This document shows positions 1 to 5,163 of a DNA stretch of 6,295 nt, piece by piece. Both the position numbers and the translations under genes were made by a program. Position 1 is the first letter of the stretch; every line of letters begins with the position of its first letter. The stretch is taken from NCBI GenBank assembly GCA_014729375.1, contig WJKA01000502.1, forward strand, positions 1 to 6,295, written 5' to 3'. A model generated the notes under the pieces. It did not search any database. It saw only the letters and a program-made list of their open reading frames with translations, and had not been told where the DNA came from. Origin of the DNA: Chitinivibrionales bacterium. Its GTDB lineage: Bacteria > Fibrobacterota > Chitinivibrionia > Chitinivibrionales > WJKA01.

Positions 1-163
1 CCTCAAGCTCATACAAGAAAAAGAGAAGGTTTCCAAGCAGGAAACCGCGCGCTTCCTCGATGTCAGCGATGATACTGCGCTCCGGGAACTCAACAGCCTC
101 TGTCAAAAAGGAGTGGTTCGTCGCCTGGGTACCGGGAGAAGCACCCGTTACGCCGCAAAATAG
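1..163 (+). CDS. C-terminal winged-helix DNA-binding domain (partial, 5' end outside window)
   Basis: Reading from base 2 to the TAG at 161-163 gives 53 residues with a clear winged helix-turn-helix pattern. A helix with VSKQETARFLDVS leads to the recognition helix DTALRELNSLCQKG, followed by a wing strand GVVRRLGTGRSTRYAAK just before the stop. The TA-RELN-L--KG-V-R-G-GRSTRY pattern is what I know from the C-terminal DNA-binding domains of Fic-family proteins and of AlbA_2/divergent-AAA ATP-binding proteins, and from DeoR-like repressors. Which of these parents it belongs to cannot be told without the upstream sequence. The last codons and the stop lie inside the first of three palindromic repeats (148-208), which suggests that the protein may bind its own 3' flank; that is inference. 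The reading frame is sure, the exact family is not. Confidence 0.75.
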   Translation, partial: LKLIQEKEKVSKQETARFLDVSDDTALRELNSLCQKGVVRRLGTGRSTRYAAK

Positions 164-208
164 CTGAAAATTTGCGGCGCAAATGCGGCATATTTTACGG
201 CGCAAAAT
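148..208. repeat. Three evenly spaced palindromic repeats, operator-like
   Basis: Three related copies stand 23 and 24 bases apart: TTACGCCGCAAAAT (148-161), TTTGCGGCGCAAAT (171-184) and TTACGGCGCAAAAT (195-208). Copies 1 and 3 match at 13 of 14 bases. The middle copy is a perfect 15-base odd palindrome (170-184, ATTTGCG-G-CGCAAAT), and copy 3 extends to a near-palindrome at 192-208. A further half-like GCGGCA lies at 185-190. The first copy overlaps the stop of the upstream winged-helix gene and the last ends 30 bases before the -35 box proposed for the next gene. The arms meet with no loop, so this fits a protein-binding site on DNA better than an RNA hairpin terminator. Confidence 0.6.
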
Positions 209-238
209 TACAATAACAGTATTTAAATAATCCTTTCC

Positions 239-267
239 TTGATTTCGGTATCATGCACAGCTATTTT
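239..267 (+). promoter_or_regulatory. Candidate sigma-70 type promoter for the AI-2E family gene
   Basis: TTGATT (239-244) and TATTTT (262-267) are separated by exactly 17 bases. The same -35 hexamer and the same spacing appear in the much stronger promoter candidate before the MerR gene at the other end of the window. Transcription would start near 274, leaving a leader of about 26 bases before the ATG at 300. The -10 box matches consensus at only 4 of 6 positions, so this remains a candidate. Confidence 0.45.
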
Positions 268-299
268 TATGAACGATAACTTTCTATTACGGAGTTTAT

Positions 300-1595
300 A
301 TGCCCCAAAGTCCCACACCCGAAAATAACAACAAGCCGGTCCCGGTAAACGATCAGGTCGGTAGCGCCGGAACAAACGGGGAAAGCAATTCTCAACCCCG
401 CGAGGACAAAACACAAACAGCGTCTGAATCCGGAAAAGACGGCAACGCGGGTTCCGGTCAGCAGCTACCTGAGCGGGAACCAGAAGAACACAGTGCAGAA
501 GCCTCCGCGTCGGAAACCGCACAAACAAAAAGCGGCTCTCGTCTGAACCGCCGGGTTCTCATTATCATGCTTGTGATTCTCGGCGTGCTGCTGATACCTA
601 TAGTAAAGTTGTTCCTTGTACCCCTGGTGCTGGCATCAACATTTACCACGCTCTTTTATCCGATGTACGCCTGGTTATTGATGCGCCTCAAGGGGAAAAA
701 AGCACTCTGTTCGCTCCTTTCCTGTCTTGTTCTCATTCTCGGCGTGCTTATACCGACCTATGTCCTTGTCCACCTGGTGACCCTTCAGACCATCGAGCTG
801 TACGGAAGCGCTGAGCCGAGAATACGGGAGATTGTCAGCAGGGGAGAGGAGGGCATCCTGGGAGAAATTCAGGATTCAAAGGTTGTCCGGTGGCTCCGCC
901 TCAGCAGAATTGACTGGCGGTCATCACTGCAGGACGCGGCCAGAACAGTCGGGAAATTTCTTACCGAGGCCCTTAACCGGACCTCAACGGGCGTGCTCCA
1001 GCTTGTCGCCAATCTTGCAATCATGCTGTTTACCATGTTTTATTTCTTTATCGACGGCGAGCGGTTTGTCAAGCGACTCCGGTACCTGAGCCCGCTCCGG
1101 AACGATTATGAAGACCTCATTGTCAACCGGTTCCTGCTCATATCGAGAGCAACGGTCAAGGGGACGTTCCTTGTCGGACTTGTTCAGGGATCGATCGGCG
1201 GCATTGCCCTGCTGGTTTTCGGGGTCAAAACCTGGCTCCTCTGGGCGTTTATCATGGTGATCCTCTCGATCATCCCCATGGTCGGCGCCTGGCTTGTGAT
1301 GGTCCCCGCTGCTGTCATCCAGCTTCTTCTGGGAAATATCTGGCAGGGGATCGGTATCGCAGCGGCAAGCACCGTGGTAATTTCAAATATCGACAACCTG
1401 ATACGACCGCGGCTGGTGGGAAAGGACGCGAAAATGCACGACCTTCTGATCTTTTTCTCCACCCTGGGCGGGATTGCAATTTTCGGGATCATGGGGTTCA
1501 TTGTCGGTCCGGTGATTGCCGCGCTGTTTGTCACGGTCTTAGATATTTACGGGATGGAGTTCAAAGAAGAGCTTCTGTCGCCGTATACAAGCTGA
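300..1595 (+). CDS. AI-2E/PerM family polytopic membrane transporter
   Basis: This is a 431-residue inner-membrane protein of the AI-2E transporter family (YdgG/TqsA, PerM, YhhT). Members are thought to export small molecules or ions; the true substrate cannot be read from sequence. Hydrophobic segments lie near residues 85-125 (two), 133-160, 231-251, 285-308, 312-345, 347-367 and 380-415. A soluble stretch at about 165-225 is the usual loop before the fourth helix. Family hallmarks are the IIPMVGAW motif near 325 and, near the C-terminus, DNLIRPRLVG followed by a Gly-rich helix with GIMGFIVGPVIAAL. The first 80 residues are polar, rich in Ser, Glu, Gln, Asn and Pro, without signal peptide or motif; the family normally starts close to the first helix. 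GGAG at 291-294, five bases before the ATG, supports this start. The next gene follows after 29 bases, suggesting co-transcription. Confidence 0.92.
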   Translation: MPQSPTPENNNKPVPVNDQVGSAGTNGESNSQPREDKTQTASESGKDGNAGSGQQLPEREPEEHSAEASASETAQTKSGSRLNRRVLIIMLVILGVLLIPIVKLFLVPLVLASTFTTLFYPMYAWLLMRLKGKKALCSLLSCLVLILGVLIPTYVLVHLVTLQTIELYGSAEPRIREIVSRGEEGILGEIQDSKVVRWLRLSRIDWRSSLQDAARTVGKFLTEALNRTSTGVLQLVANLAIMLFTMFYFFIDGERFVKRLRYLSPLRNDYEDLIVNRFLLISRATVKGTFLVGLVQGSIGGIALLVFGVKTWLLWAFIMVILSIIPMVGAWLVMVPAAVIQLLLGNIWQGIGIAAASTVVISNIDNLIRPRLVGKDAKMHDLLIFFSTLGGIAIFGIMGFIVGPVIAALFVTVLDIYGMEFKEELLSPYTS

Positions 1596-1624
1596 AATGA
1601 ATCCAGACATTTTCCACCGAAAGC

Positions 1625-3946
1625 ATGGTGATGAAAAACGCAAGCATAATCCAATTTTTGGCGGAAAAAGTCCCGTTGTTCGAGGGGTTCCCCCACGATA
1701 AGCTTGCCGGACTGGTCGAAGGCTCTACAGTCACGACATTTGAAGGCAAAGAGGCTGTTATTGAATATGGGGAGGAAGGACGGTTTCTCGGGGTGCTGCT
1801 TGACGGCAAGGCCGAGGTTTCGGTAACCGACAACACCGGAAAAAGACATCGGACAGCAATCCTCAGGCCCGGCGATATTTACGGAGAAATATCGCTCATG
1901 ACCGGGGATCGCACAATTTCCGATATTATCGGTATTACCCGATGCAAAACAATTCTTATTCCTCAATCGCTGTTTTCTTCACTGATAATAACGCACCCGC
2001 CGGCAATCAAATACCTCTCCCGGCTTATTACAGAACGCTCGAAAAAATATTCCTTTGGCCGGGACGCTGCCAACGAAGCGCTCCGGAAGTCCGACGATCC
2101 CTATGGATTCAAACTTCGAACAGATATCCCTTCAAAAATACTGATAATCAACTGCGGATCGTCATCGCTGAAATACACAGTATTTGATACCGGCGATAAG
2201 CCCGGTGAAGTGCGCGGGGTGGTCGAGCAGATCGGCGGCGAAAAGCTTACCCACAGGTGCTTTTGTGGCGAGAGTCCGGTAACGCAAACAGTTGACGGCA
2301 GCAATCATGCGGATGCTTTTTCTCTGATGAGCCGGTATCTTTTGCATGACGGCGGCGTTATCAGTGCCCCTGAAGACATTGCCGCAGTGGGACACCGGGT
2401 GGTCCACGGCGGCGACAGGTTTTCCGGGCCCGCACGTATCAACGAAGAAACCATTCAGGCTATTTCGGATATTGCAGAACTGGCCCCCCTCCATAATCCA
2501 GTCAATATTCTCGGTATCAGGGAAGCCATGAAATTATTTCCTTCTGTGCCGCATGTCGCTGTTTTCGATACAACATTTCATCATACACTCCCTCCCTATG
2601 CCTACATGTACGGACTTCCGTATGAACTTTACAAGGAAAATAAAATCCGCCGGTACGGATTCCACGGCATGTCGCATCTGTATGTTTCGCTCAAGGCCGC
2701 CGAATACCTGAAACGCTCGTTCAATGAGCTGGAAATTATCTCGTGTCACCTGGGAAACGGTGCATCGATGTGCGCGATCGATCATGGACGATCTGTTGAT
2801 ACGAGTATGGGATTTACACCGACCCCCGGCCTGATCATGGGAACGCGGGCAGGCGATATGGACCCCTCAATTCTGCTCTATCTCATGCGGGCCCGGAATA
2901 TGTCGGTTGATGACTGCGACAAACTGATCAACAAGCAGAGCGGATTGAAAGGCATTTCAGGCATTTCAAATGACATGCGGGAAATAGAGAACGCCGCGCA
3001 GGAGGGCAATCACCGCGCACTGCTGGCGTACAAATCTTTCTGTTATCAGGTACGCAAATATATCGGCGCATACATGGCCGCAATGCAGGGCCTCGATGCC
3101 GTTATCTTTACAGGAGGAATCGGATTCAAAAGTCCGGGGGTCAGAAGTCTCTCCTGTCAGGGGCTCGATTATATGGGGATCCATATTGATGAAACCAGAA
3201 ATGCGCGGGTCGCCGACGGGCTTGATGTTACGGATATTGCCGATGATAATTCGCCGGTCAGGGTGCTGGTTATCCGGACCGATGAGGAACGGATGATTGC
3301 CCGGGAAACACTGCGCACAATAAAAACCGGGCATATCGATAAAATTATCCGGTCCCAGAAAGAGATACCGATCCCGATCGAGGTCTCGGCTCATCATGTA
3401 CACCTTTCTCGGCAGCATATTGAGGTGCTTTTCGGAAAAGGGTATACGCTGACCCCGCTCGGTGACCTGTCGCAGCCGGACCAGTTTGCCTGCAAAGAAC
3501 AGGTAACACTGGTCGGTCCCAAAGGAATGGTGGACCGTGTCCGTGTTCTCGGCCCTGCCAGGAAAGAAACACAGGTTGAAATATCCATGACCGAGCAGTT
3601 CAAGCTGGGTATTCATCCGCCGATACGCGAATCAGGAGATCTTGCCAATACCCCCGGCATAACGCTTCAGAGCGACAACGCGGCAGTTGCAATCGACAAA
3701 GGCGTGATCTGCGCAATGCGCCATATACACATGCCGCCTGAAGATGCCTTGAAACTGGGACTCCGGGACCGGTATATGGTCCGGGTCCGGGTCGGCGGAG
3801 ATCGGGAACTGGTTTTCGGTGATGTGCTCGTGCGGGTCAGCCCGAAATACCGGCTGGCGATGCATCTTGACACCGATGAAGCCAATGCCGCAAATATTGT
3901 TTCGGGCATGAATGGTTTTATTGAAAGCATACAAAGCAGGAATTGA
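1625..3946 (+). CDS. Fusion: cyclic-nucleotide-binding domain - acetate kinase - PduL-type phosphotransacylase
   Basis: A 773-residue cytoplasmic protein with three domains. Residues about 15-140 form a CRP-type cNMP-binding beta-barrel with a phosphate-binding cassette GEISLMTGDRT (E88, R96), one residue shorter than usual. Residues about 170-570 are acetate kinase (acetyl phosphate + ADP = acetate + ATP): N176 in NCGSSSLKY, R258 in GHRVVHGG, H290 in APLHNP, D315 in VFDTTFH, H347 in YGFHGMSH, N378 in HLGNGAS and R408 in GTRAGDMDP. The conserved Glu of GGIGEN is Phe501 (GGIGFK). Residues about 583-773 are PduL phosphotransacylase (acetyl-CoA + Pi = acetyl phosphate + CoA), with H591 and H593, R646, E652, H700 and H702, and H747 all present. 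A plain AckA is about 400 residues and PduL about 200, so both are full length. There is no strong Shine-Dalgarno; ATGs at 1625 and 1631 are both possible. Inferred role: nucleotide-regulated fermentative ATP formation or acetate activation. Confidence 0.94.
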   Translation: MVMKNASIIQFLAEKVPLFEGFPHDKLAGLVEGSTVTTFEGKEAVIEYGEEGRFLGVLLDGKAEVSVTDNTGKRHRTAILRPGDIYGEISLMTGDRTISDIIGITRCKTILIPQSLFSSLIITHPPAIKYLSRLITERSKKYSFGRDAANEALRKSDDPYGFKLRTDIPSKILIINCGSSSLKYTVFDTGDKPGEVRGVVEQIGGEKLTHRCFCGESPVTQTVDGSNHADAFSLMSRYLLHDGGVISAPEDIAAVGHRVVHGGDRFSGPARINEETIQAISDIAELAPLHNPVNILGIREAMKLFPSVPHVAVFDTTFHHTLPPYAYMYGLPYELYKENKIRRYGFHGMSHLYVSLKAAEYLKRSFNELEIISCHLGNGASMCAIDHGRSVDTSMGFTPTPGLIMGTRAGDMDPSILLYLMRARNMSVDDCDKLINKQSGLKGISGISNDMREIENAAQEGNHRALLAYKSFCYQVRKYIGAYMAAMQGLDAVIFTGGIGFKSPGVRSLSCQGLDYMGIHIDETRNARVADGLDVTDIADDNSPVRVLVIRTDEERMIARETLRTIKTGHIDKIIRSQKEIPIPIEVSAHHVHLSRQHIEVLFGKGYTLTPLGDLSQPDQFACKEQVTLVGPKGMVDRVRVLGPARKETQVEISMTEQFKLGIHPPIRESGDLANTPGITLQSDNAAVAIDKGVICAMRHIHMPPEDALKLGLRDRYMVRVRVGGDRELVFGDVLVRVSPKYRLAMHLDTDEANAANIVSGMNGFIESIQSRN

Positions 3947-3978
3947 GGAATTGGAGCCCTCCACCACTCCATCATTCC
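3947..3978 (+). repeat. Imperfect hairpin with CCA-rich low-complexity sequence after the fusion gene
   Basis: Directly after the stop, GGAATTGGAG (3947-3956) can pair with CTCCA-TC-ATTCC (3967-3978), giving ten base pairs with a two-base bulge and a ten-base loop. The 3' arm and loop are low in complexity, with an 8-base rhythm (CCACCACT then CCATCATT then CCAG). No T-run follows, so it is not a standard intrinsic terminator. It could be an mRNA 3'-end structure or a copy of a dispersed intergenic repeat. Confidence 0.4.
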
Positions 3979-4009
3979 AGCTCACTCTTCCCATGAAAGC
4001 GAGGTTACC

Positions 4010-4156
4010 ATGCGTAAATTAATGCTGCTTTTTTTTGCCGGACTTTCGCTCTGTTCCTGTGCCGGACAGCAGTGGGGCGGCCCGTGCAGGGAATCGGCCC
4101 GATTGTTTCGTGAGGCGAAAAAAAAACTCGGGCATGCGCAAAAAAATGCTTCTTGA
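4010..4156 (+). CDS. Small putative lipoprotein, probably frameshifted
   Basis: An ATG at 4010, with GAGG at 4001-4004 five bases upstream, opens a 48-residue frame. It begins MRKLMLLFFAGLSLCSC, a basic start, a hydrophobic core and a lipobox-like LCSC, so Cys17 would be lipidated and the rest would sit in the periplasm. The mature part is short: a GQQWGGPC linker and an amphipathic helix with RLFREAKKKLGHAQK, ending NAS-stop. The stop follows an A7 run (4140-4146). Removing one A would join the frame to 25 more residues (MLLEKARALNMRCKK...), ending at 4223 and giving a 70-residue protein with a continuous charged helix. Either the gene is broken, the run is a sequencing error, or the short form is real. 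I do not recognise a family. It lies 63 bases after the fusion gene. Confidence 0.5.
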   Translation: MRKLMLLFFAGLSLCSCAGQQWGGPCRESARLFREAKKKLGHAQKNAS

Positions 4157-4258
4157 AAAAGCGCGGGCGCTCAATATGCGGTGTAAGAAACAAATTATCA
4201 AGCCGAATTGTACAATATGGTAAATAGATCGGGCGCAGGATGAAAATAAACCTAAATT

Positions 4259-4311
4259 CCGCAAATGAATTGCGGCGCTACGCGTAAGCTGTTGCGCAAT
4301 CTTGAATTGCG
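4259..4311. repeat. Cluster of short palindromes in non-coding sequence
   Basis: This 53-base stretch packs several inverted repeats. They are CCGCAA-ATGAA-TTGCGG (4259-4275), TACGCGTA (4279-4286), TTGCGCAA (4292-4299) and CGCAAT-CTTGA-ATTGCG (4295-4311). A larger imperfect palindrome at 4269-4300 nests ATTGCG...CGCAAT around GCT-ACGCGT-A-AGC. The shared ATTGCG/CGCAAT arms allow alternative pairings. It lies between the broken lipoprotein gene and the hydrolase remnant, with no gene of its own. A recombination scar, a dispersed palindromic repeat or a regulator site would all fit; none can be shown here. Confidence 0.45.
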
Positions 4312-4601
4312 AAAAGCCTCGCCTTACCTCCCCGGGTAGGATTACGTTTTTCACAACTCAATCTCACACAACATCTTACACGTATCATCCACACTCAACT
4401 GCGGAATTTAGGATAAAAATCTTTGGTGTCAGAGGTTCTATTCCCGTGCCGGGAAAAGAGACAAATATCTTTGGCGGCAATACGGCATGTATCCTTGCCG
4501 AAATAGGAGACCGAATTATCATTTTCGATGCCCGTTCCGGAATTCGGCTGTGCGGAAATTACCTTCTTGCCAGAAATATCAAATCAGCCTCGATTTTGTA
4601 A
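4302..4601 (+). pseudogene. N-terminal remnant of an MBL-fold metallo-hydrolase (phosphodiesterase-like)
   Basis: From 4410 the frame reads RIKIFGVRGSIPVPG, then NIFGGNTACILAE and IIIFDARSGIRLCGNYLL. This matches the start of metallo-beta-lactamase-fold hydrolases of the PhnP/cyclic-phosphodiesterase-like group (typical form MKIRFWGVRGSIPVPGPET...GGNTSCV...LDAGTGIR-LG). Only about 50 residues match, and then a stop occurs at 4599-4601. The catalytic HxHxDH motif and all later metal ligands, normally in the following 200 or so residues, are absent. There is no start codon where the family begins (an AGG stands there). The frame is open back to a TTG at 4302, but those 36 residues show no similarity that I recognise, and the TTG lies inside the palindrome cluster. 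The DAGTG glycine is Arg. I read it as a decayed, truncated gene. Confidence 0.7.
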
Positions 4602-4648
4602 GAAGGCATGGAGATCAGTATCTGACACCGAGCAGCATGCTTGAAAGA

Positions 4649-5065
4649 TTATTTGGATTTTGAGGGGTTCTTTGAAGCATATTCTTCAGTTTCCTTGATT
4701 ATTACCTCGGAAATCGCATTGTCTTCACCAGCATAAGCCTTTTTCTTGTCGTGGGGAAGCTCTTCAATTTCAATTTCGATTTCTTCAAGATAGGCGTTTC
4801 TGGTTTTGTCATCGAGCTTGTTCAGAAGTTTCTGTATTTCAATAATGCCGGCAATATTTACTCGTTTTACAAATCCAAGATAATGAATATATGCCAGAAT
4901 GTCGATATCTTTTAGAGAGTACAGTCGACGGTTGCCTTCAGTGCGGGACGGGGAAATTAAGCCGCGTTCCTCATAAAGCCTGAGCATACGCGGCTGAATA
5001 TCCAGGATTTCTGCTACCGCGCCGATAGAAAAATACGGCTTGTTTGGGTCGAGGTTTCGAGGCAT
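4649..5065 (-). CDS. MerR-family regulator, HspR-like
   Basis: A 138-residue protein starting at the ATG at 5065-5063. Residues about 11-80 form a MerR-type winged helix: YFSIGAVAEILDIQPRMLRLYEERGLISP, then RTEGNRRLYSLKDIDIL and a third helix with GIIEIQKLL. The LRLYEERGLISPSRTEGN-RLYS stretch resembles HspR, the MerR-type heat-shock repressor, more than metal-sensing MerR proteins, and no Cys metal ligands follow. The C-terminal 50 residues are acidic (EEIEIEIEEL) and end in a Ser/Lys tail, with no effector domain that I recognise. The frame stays open to a GTG at 5104, but a strong -10 box (5096-5101) lies between that GTG and the ATG, and no Shine-Dalgarno serves it, so I prefer the later start. 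The ATG also lacks a clear Shine-Dalgarno. Targets are unknown; I saw no heat-shock gene in the window. Confidence 0.88.
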   Translation of the reverse strand: MPRNLDPNKPYFSIGAVAEILDIQPRMLRLYEERGLISPSRTEGNRRLYSLKDIDILAYIHYLGFVKRVNIAGIIEIQKLLNKLDDKTRNAYLEEIEIEIEELPHDKKKAYAGEDNAISEVIIKETEEYASKNPSKSK

Positions 5066-5095
5066 AGGCAAACAAACGGATTCAGAACATAATTT

Positions 5096-5124
5096 ATTAT
5101 ACACCCCGCCGGTTACATAATCAA
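5096..5124 (-). promoter_or_regulatory. Strong sigma-70 type promoter for the MerR gene
   Basis: On the minus strand TTGATT (5124-5119) and a perfect TATAAT (5101-5096) are separated by 17 bases. Transcription would begin near 5089, giving a leader of about 24 bases before the ATG at 5065. A GTG start at 5104 would lie upstream of the transcript, so this promoter decides the start choice. The 17-base spacer is the normal length, not the 19-20 bases of classical MerR-activated promoters, so repression rather than MerR-style untwisting is more likely if the protein acts here. Confidence 0.7.
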
Positions 5125-5140
5125 TATTCGCGTTCGAATA
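5125..5140. promoter_or_regulatory. Inverted repeat next to the -35 box, possible operator
   Basis: TATTCG (5125-5130) and CGAATA (5135-5140) form a 6-base inverted repeat around CGTT, directly abutting the -35 hexamer at 5119-5124. The position suits an operator for autoregulation by the MerR protein. It does not match the HspR-associated HAIR sequence (CTTGAGT-N7-ACTCAAG) as I remember it. The repeat is AT-rich at its ends and could occur by chance. Confidence 0.35.
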
Positions 5141-5163
5141 ATTTCCTTACGCCTGCCATTCAC

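Noticed and set aside
170..184. Rho-independent terminator at the palindrome after the first gene
   Set aside because: The palindrome has no loop and no T-run after it, so it would not fold as a terminator hairpin.
148..208. Short CRISPR-like array
   Set aside because: Repeats of 14 bases with 9-10 base gaps are far too short for repeats and spacers, and no cas gene is present.
1547..1966. 139-codon minus-strand frame across the end of the transporter gene and the cNMP domain
   Set aside because: It spans two well-supported genes on the other strand and has no ribosome binding site or protein-like pattern.
2966..3616. 216-codon open frame on the minus strand inside the fusion gene
   Set aside because: It lies wholly opposite the AckA-PduL coding region, whose motifs are unmistakable, and its translation shows no recognisable domain; it is an antisense shadow.
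4035..4223. 62-codon frame overlapping the small lipoprotein
   Set aside because: Its first half is out of frame with a good signal peptide and Shine-Dalgarno; only its last 25 codons look coding, and they are better read as the frameshifted tail of the lipoprotein.
4327..4340. CCTCCCCGGGTAGG palindrome as a terminator stem or operator
   Set aside because: The arms meet with one mismatch and no loop, there is no strong T-run directly after it, and it lies inside the open frame leading into the MBL remnant; nothing sets it apart from chance.
5066..5104. GTG at 5104 as start of the MerR gene (13 more residues)
   Set aside because: A perfect TATAAT lies downstream of it, no usable Shine-Dalgarno precedes it, and the extra residues lie outside the MerR fold.
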